From: Paenibacillus sp. PCH8
Lineage (GTDB): Bacteria; Bacillota; Bacilli; Paenibacillales; Paenibacillaceae
Length of the DNA stretch: 64,000 nt
Assembly: GCF_002968835.1 (NCBI RefSeq)
Contig: NZ_PKQK01000001.1
Location: 2,728,001-2,792,000, forward strand
Reading direction: 5' to 3'
The notes under the pieces: model-generated
The model's input: only the letters and a program-made list of their open reading frames with translations
Databases searched by the model: none
What the model was told of the DNA's origin: nothing
Position numbers and translations under genes: made by a program
In this document: in pieces, positions 61,093 to 64,000 of the stretch
How the letters are laid out: every line of letters starts with the position of its first letter
Numbering within the stretch: the first letter of the stretch is position 1

Positions 61093-63153
61093 TTATTCTA
61101 CACGGAAGTAGTCAAAGTCAGCATAACCTCCTGTGGACTTCGTCGCATAGTTGAACAGGGCAAAACGGTATCCCATAAAATGCGGGAGCGTATACGACAT
61201 TTGTAGTGTATTGCCGATCGTTGTCCAATTGCTGCCATTCAGACTGTAGGCAAAGTAGGCTTTGTCCGTTTGGTTCGTGAAGTCGCAGATGACCCGCAGA
61301 TAGACCTTGTTCTGGTTCAATGGCACATTTGCTATTTCGGTCATTGTACCAGAACTGGCATTGGCCATAACGATGGATTTGGTGTTGCCCGTCATCTTTA
61401 CGCCAACAAAGCCATATTTGGCCTGAAAAGCGGCAAGTCCAGCGTAGTCCCCATCCTTCATCCCTGCCGTCTCCAAAGCGGTGATCCCTGTACTTTTGGG
61501 CCCAAAGGTTCGTTGTGTTAATGTGTTACGGGCTTCCAATATGTTTTTGCTGATTTTGCCTGCAGTCAGTCGCATGAAACCAGGGCGTTGGCTCAAGGAC
61601 CAATTGGCAGGATGGGGATTATGATTCCACTGCCAAAATGTCGCGAGACTTGATGTGCTGGCAGAAGAGCTGCTCGTTAGGGAAACGTCGTCCACATAAA
61701 AAGCCATTAAGTCGTTTGTCGGATCTGGATTCGCATTGTAAGGAGTTTCAAGAAAAATAAAGCTCTGAGACAGATCAGCATTGGAGGGAACGGTGTATGT
61801 GCCCTGAATGGTGCCCCACTGTCCGCGGTTGAGCGTCGCACTGCCCATAATGGTAATCCCGGTATAACTTGCACCGTTCTGGATGCTAAGATTGAATGAT
61901 TTGGTTGCAGGGCCGGTGGTATATTTGACTTTCGCTGAAAAGGAATACGAGTCTCCAGGTGCAAGCTTACCCGTGATGATTTGTTTGGCGCCGCCCGCAG
62001 TCTGCTGCCTGTCGCTGACGAGCAGGCTCTTTGCACCGCTGAACACCTCGGCGTTAGTTAACGATACGGTTGCCGTATTGTTGCTACTCCATGGCTGAAC
62101 AGTTGCGTCTTCGAAGCCGCTATTCAAGAGAAGCTGCGTTAATGAAGGTGTACCTGGTGCCGCATTGAACTCATCCGAGCCGTAAATCTTGGCGGACGCC
62201 TGACCCTCAACGGGCAGATTCATCGTAAGCGGCACCTTGCCGTTAATGCCAAACACAGGCCAATGATCCGACCACGTTACCGGGACCAGATATGGAATGC
62301 GTCCAACTGCACCGCTATCGCGAAACAGCAAGCCGTACCAGGCACCTGATGCAGTATCCACGATGCCTCCTTGTGCGATACCTGAATCTCTTAATACGAC
62401 CTTACCTGTATATGGCCCCGTCAACGTGTTCGAACGATAGGCGATCTGTATGCGGCCATCACCGGAAGGCCAAGCAATCAGGAATACGTAATACATGCCG
62501 TTAATCTTCTGAATATGCGCTCCTTCTGCCTTCACAATAAAGTTGGAGCCTGCAACGCTGCTCGCGTTCGGAATCAAAACCTGATTCAAACCGCCGGACT
62601 TCACCGCCTTGGCATCTGATGACAGTTCAATCATACTGATGTTGTCACTACCATATACAAGAAATGTGCGGTTTCCATCAAACAGCAGGGAAGGATCATG
62701 ATAATAGCCGTTCAGCGTATAGGGTGTCCACGATCCTGCTTCAATATCGCTGGTCTGGTAGATGTATGTCTTTCCCGTGGAAAGTGAGCCGAAGGCTACA
62801 TAATATATGCCATTGTTATAGCGTAGACTGCTGGCCCAAGAGCCGCGTCCATACTCGTTTTGACCATTGTTCAGATTGTGTACATCTCCGTTTCCAAGCG
62901 TGTCATACACATAGCTCACGATGCTCCAGTTTACAAGATCGTAAGACTTCATGACGGGTACTCCCGGGTTCATATGCATGGTTGTGCTTGTCATATAAAA
63001 GGCATTGCCCACCCGAATGACGTCGCTGTCCGGAACGTCTGCGTAAATGACCGGATTGCTGAACGTCGCAGCAGAAGCAGTAGGGCTTGTCAGCGGAATC
63101 GATGTCATGAACAATGGAAGAACAAGCAGGAACATCCCAATCTTCTTCCACAT
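61093..63153 (-). CDS. Secreted GH43 glycosidase with inserted CBM
   Basis: A 686-residue exported enzyme with a signal peptide to about residue 29 (SPTASAAT). The five-bladed GH43 propeller (about 30-330) shows the base region NPVIYADVPDSDVIRVG (probably Asp42), GYYHDPSLLFDG, and the general acid in VKAEGAHIQKINGMYYVF. A CBM22/CBM4_9-like module (NSGFEDATVQPW to YVDDVSLT, about 350-500) is inserted before the family's beta-sandwich domain, which resumes as TFWQWNHNPHPANWSLSQRPGF. It probably acts as a xylosidase or arabinofuranosidase. AGGAGGAAAGGA precedes the ATG. It lies 33 bases after the CBM36 gene, likely in one operon. Confidence 0.92.
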   Translation of the reverse strand: MWKKIGMFLLVLPLFMTSIPLTSPTASAATFSNPVIYADVPDSDVIRVGNAFYMTSTTMHMNPGVPVMKSYDLVNWSIVSYVYDTLGNGDVHNLNNGQNEYGRGSWASSLRYNNGIYYVAFGSLSTGKTYIYQTSDIEAGSWTPYTLNGYYHDPSLLFDGNRTFLVYGSDNISMIELSSDAKAVKSGGLNQVLIPNASSVAGSNFIVKAEGAHIQKINGMYYVFLIAWPSGDGRIQIAYRSNTLTGPYTGKVVLRDSGIAQGGIVDTASGAWYGLLFRDSGAVGRIPYLVPVTWSDHWPVFGINGKVPLTMNLPVEGQASAKIYGSDEFNAAPGTPSLTQLLLNSGFEDATVQPWSSNNTATVSLTNAEVFSGAKSLLVSDRQQTAGGAKQIITGKLAPGDSYSFSAKVKYTTGPATKSFNLSIQNGASYTGITIMGSATLNRGQWGTIQGTYTVPSNADLSQSFIFLETPYNANPDPTNDLMAFYVDDVSLTSSSSASTSSLATFWQWNHNPHPANWSLSQRPGFMRLTAGKISKNILEARNTLTQRTFGPKSTGITALETAGMKDGDYAGLAAFQAKYGFVGVKMTGNTKSIVMANASSGTMTEIANVPLNQNKVYLRVICDFTNQTDKAYFAYSLNGSNWTTIGNTLQMSYTLPHFMGYRFALFNYATKSTGGYADFDYFRVE

Positions 63154-63186
63154 TTCCTTTCCTCCTGAACTTTCTTGGATTCTGAA

Positions 63187-64000
63187 TTACTGGGAATATT
63201 CAATATAATCAATGAATGCATCCCAAGTGCCGTTATCTGTTGTTACTACGAGTTTAATTTCCTGATTGCCCGTAGCGTGTGTAATGTTTGAGAGCGTCTG
63301 AACGGACGGCTGGGTTCCGGTAAAGTAGAACGAGCCAGCGGTCACACCACCGATGACAAGATCGACGCGTGCGGTTTCATTATTGTTGGAAGCTCCGCGG
63401 ACAGAGAATTGATGGGTCGGGAAAGCAAAATATTGATTGTATGCTGCATAATCATTATTCGCGTAGAGGGCCACGCCATTAAAAGGCGAGCTGATCAGAC
63501 CAGCGTATTGGCCACCGATCGTCATAGTTTCGACTTCGTATCGAGTAACGGATGGATCAGGATCAGGATCAGGATCAGGATTAGGATTAGGATTGCCGCC
63601 CGAACCGGATGTGAACTGCCAGTAATCCAGATTGAACAGATTTCCGTTCCCCGCGCCTGTAAACACCAGATATAAACGATGTACGCCCGTAGCATTGGTC
63701 ACATTGGTCTCCATTTCGCGCCAAGTCTGTGTACCGCCGGTTGAGCTTACGTTGAGTGTTCCAGCCAGAGGGCCAGTTGGACTGTCCAGCCGAATCTCAA
63801 TGTTGCCATTTCCGGTAGAAGCAACATTTGCCTTGAATTTGGATGCTCCAGTCGAGCCGAAATCAGCATTACCGACTGCGATCCAATCACCATTATGGAT
63901 ATTCGTGACGTTCTGATTGGCTACAGGTCCGCCGCTCGCCCGGCTTGGCTCTGTCGTAATACCTGCCTGCCAACCAATCGTTTCGGCCTCCACCCGGACA
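63187..64000 (-). CDS. 3' end of xylan-active enzyme with CBM6 and CBM36 modules
   Basis: The C-terminal about 270 residues of a secreted protein whose start lies beyond the window. A CBM6-like module (VEAETIGWQAGITTE to YWQFTSG) is followed by an Asn/Asp-Pro linker (NPNPNPDPDPDPDP). A module closely resembling the CBM36 of Paenibacillus polymyxa Xyn43A comes last (GGQYAGLISSPFNGVALYAN, QTLSNITHATGNQEIKL). CBM36 binds xylan with calcium. The missing N-terminal part is probably a GH43 xylanase/arabinofuranosidase (inference). The frame is open to the edge, so the GTG at 63993 is not a real start. It is upstream of, and probably co-transcribed with, the GH43 gene. Confidence 0.9.
   Translation of the reverse strand, partial: VRVEAETIGWQAGITTEPSRASGGPVANQNVTNIHNGDWIAVGNADFGSTGASKFKANVASTGNGNIEIRLDSPTGPLAGTLNVSSTGGTQTWREMETNVTNATGVHRLYLVFTGAGNGNLFNLDYWQFTSGSGGNPNPNPDPDPDPDPSVTRYEVETMTIGGQYAGLISSPFNGVALYANNDYAAYNQYFAFPTHQFSVRGASNNNETARVDLVIGGVTAGSFYFTGTQPSVQTLSNITHATGNQEIKLVVTTDNGTWDAFIDYIEYSQ
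63554..63595. repeat. Hexanucleotide tandem repeat coding the Pro linker
   Basis: Seven tandem six-base units: GGATCA four times, GGATTA twice and GGATTG once (plus strand), coding alternating Asp-Pro and Asn-Pro pairs. Repeat number may vary by slippage without changing frame. Confidence 0.85.

Noticed and set aside
63549..63595. Short tandem repeat as a CRISPR or regulatory array
   Set aside because: The hexamers are in frame and simply code the Asp/Asn-Pro linker between two binding modules.

Overview
The window looks like chromosomal DNA of a Paenibacillus species (Bacillota). Evidence: Bacillus-type ribosome binding sites and sigma-A promoters, TTG/GTG starts, cre/CcpA-like sites, many intrinsic terminators, secreted xylan- and pectin-active enzymes (GH10, GH43, CBM36, PL1), and AraC regulators fused to siderophore-binding domains. 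No rRNA, tRNA, CRISPR array, prophage or complete insertion sequence was seen. The genus is an inference from gene content.

Layout. 1-6.8 kb: end of a PTS glucose-type EIIA gene, a LysR regulator, an ankyrin protein, an NCS2 permease, a PilZ protein and a run of small immunity-like/SUKH genes. 7-24 kb: pectate lyase, chemoreceptor, VOC protein, modular GH10 xylanase, alkaline phosphatase behind a Pho-box-like array, an AraC regulator fused in frame to a siderophore-binding lipoprotein, a carboxylesterase behind two tandem RAT antiterminator/terminator cassettes, a MerR regulator with an efflux pump, and a secreted beta-propeller protein. 24-42 kb: XRE/membrane-protein pair, Fur-controlled AraC regulator and MFS pump, Hsp20, DUF1697, a SUKH-like protein, a DUF1593 lipoprotein with a third RAT cassette and a cre site, an MFS/TetR operon, an RsbQ-like hydrolase with a PAS-GGDEF cyclase, a parallel beta-helix lipoprotein, another MFS pump and a Ca2+-type P-ATPase. 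42-55 kb: hybrid cluster protein behind an FNR-like site, a TA-flanked MITE, and an iron-siderophore region with several Fur boxes. 55-64 kb: aminotransferase, chemoreceptor, leucine-rich protein, SDR protein, and two xylan-active genes, the last running off the window.

How the parts fit. The strongest theme is iron: six Fur-box-like sites, four lipoprotein-type siderophore-binding domains, a fused FhuB-type permease, a ferredoxin-NADP-reductase-like flavoprotein, and three AraC regulators carrying siderophore-binding-protein domains. Two of these regulators lie beside a lipoprotein that resembles their own sensor domain. The third carries a lipoprotein signal sequence and a translated Fur box in mid-protein. 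The second theme is carbon use: secreted polysaccharide enzymes, cre-like sites, and three RAT-type antiterminator targets in front of two genes (an esterase and a DUF1593 lipoprotein) that are not PTS or glycosidase genes.

Motifs and coordinates were read by eye. Family names come from recognised motifs, not from database searches.
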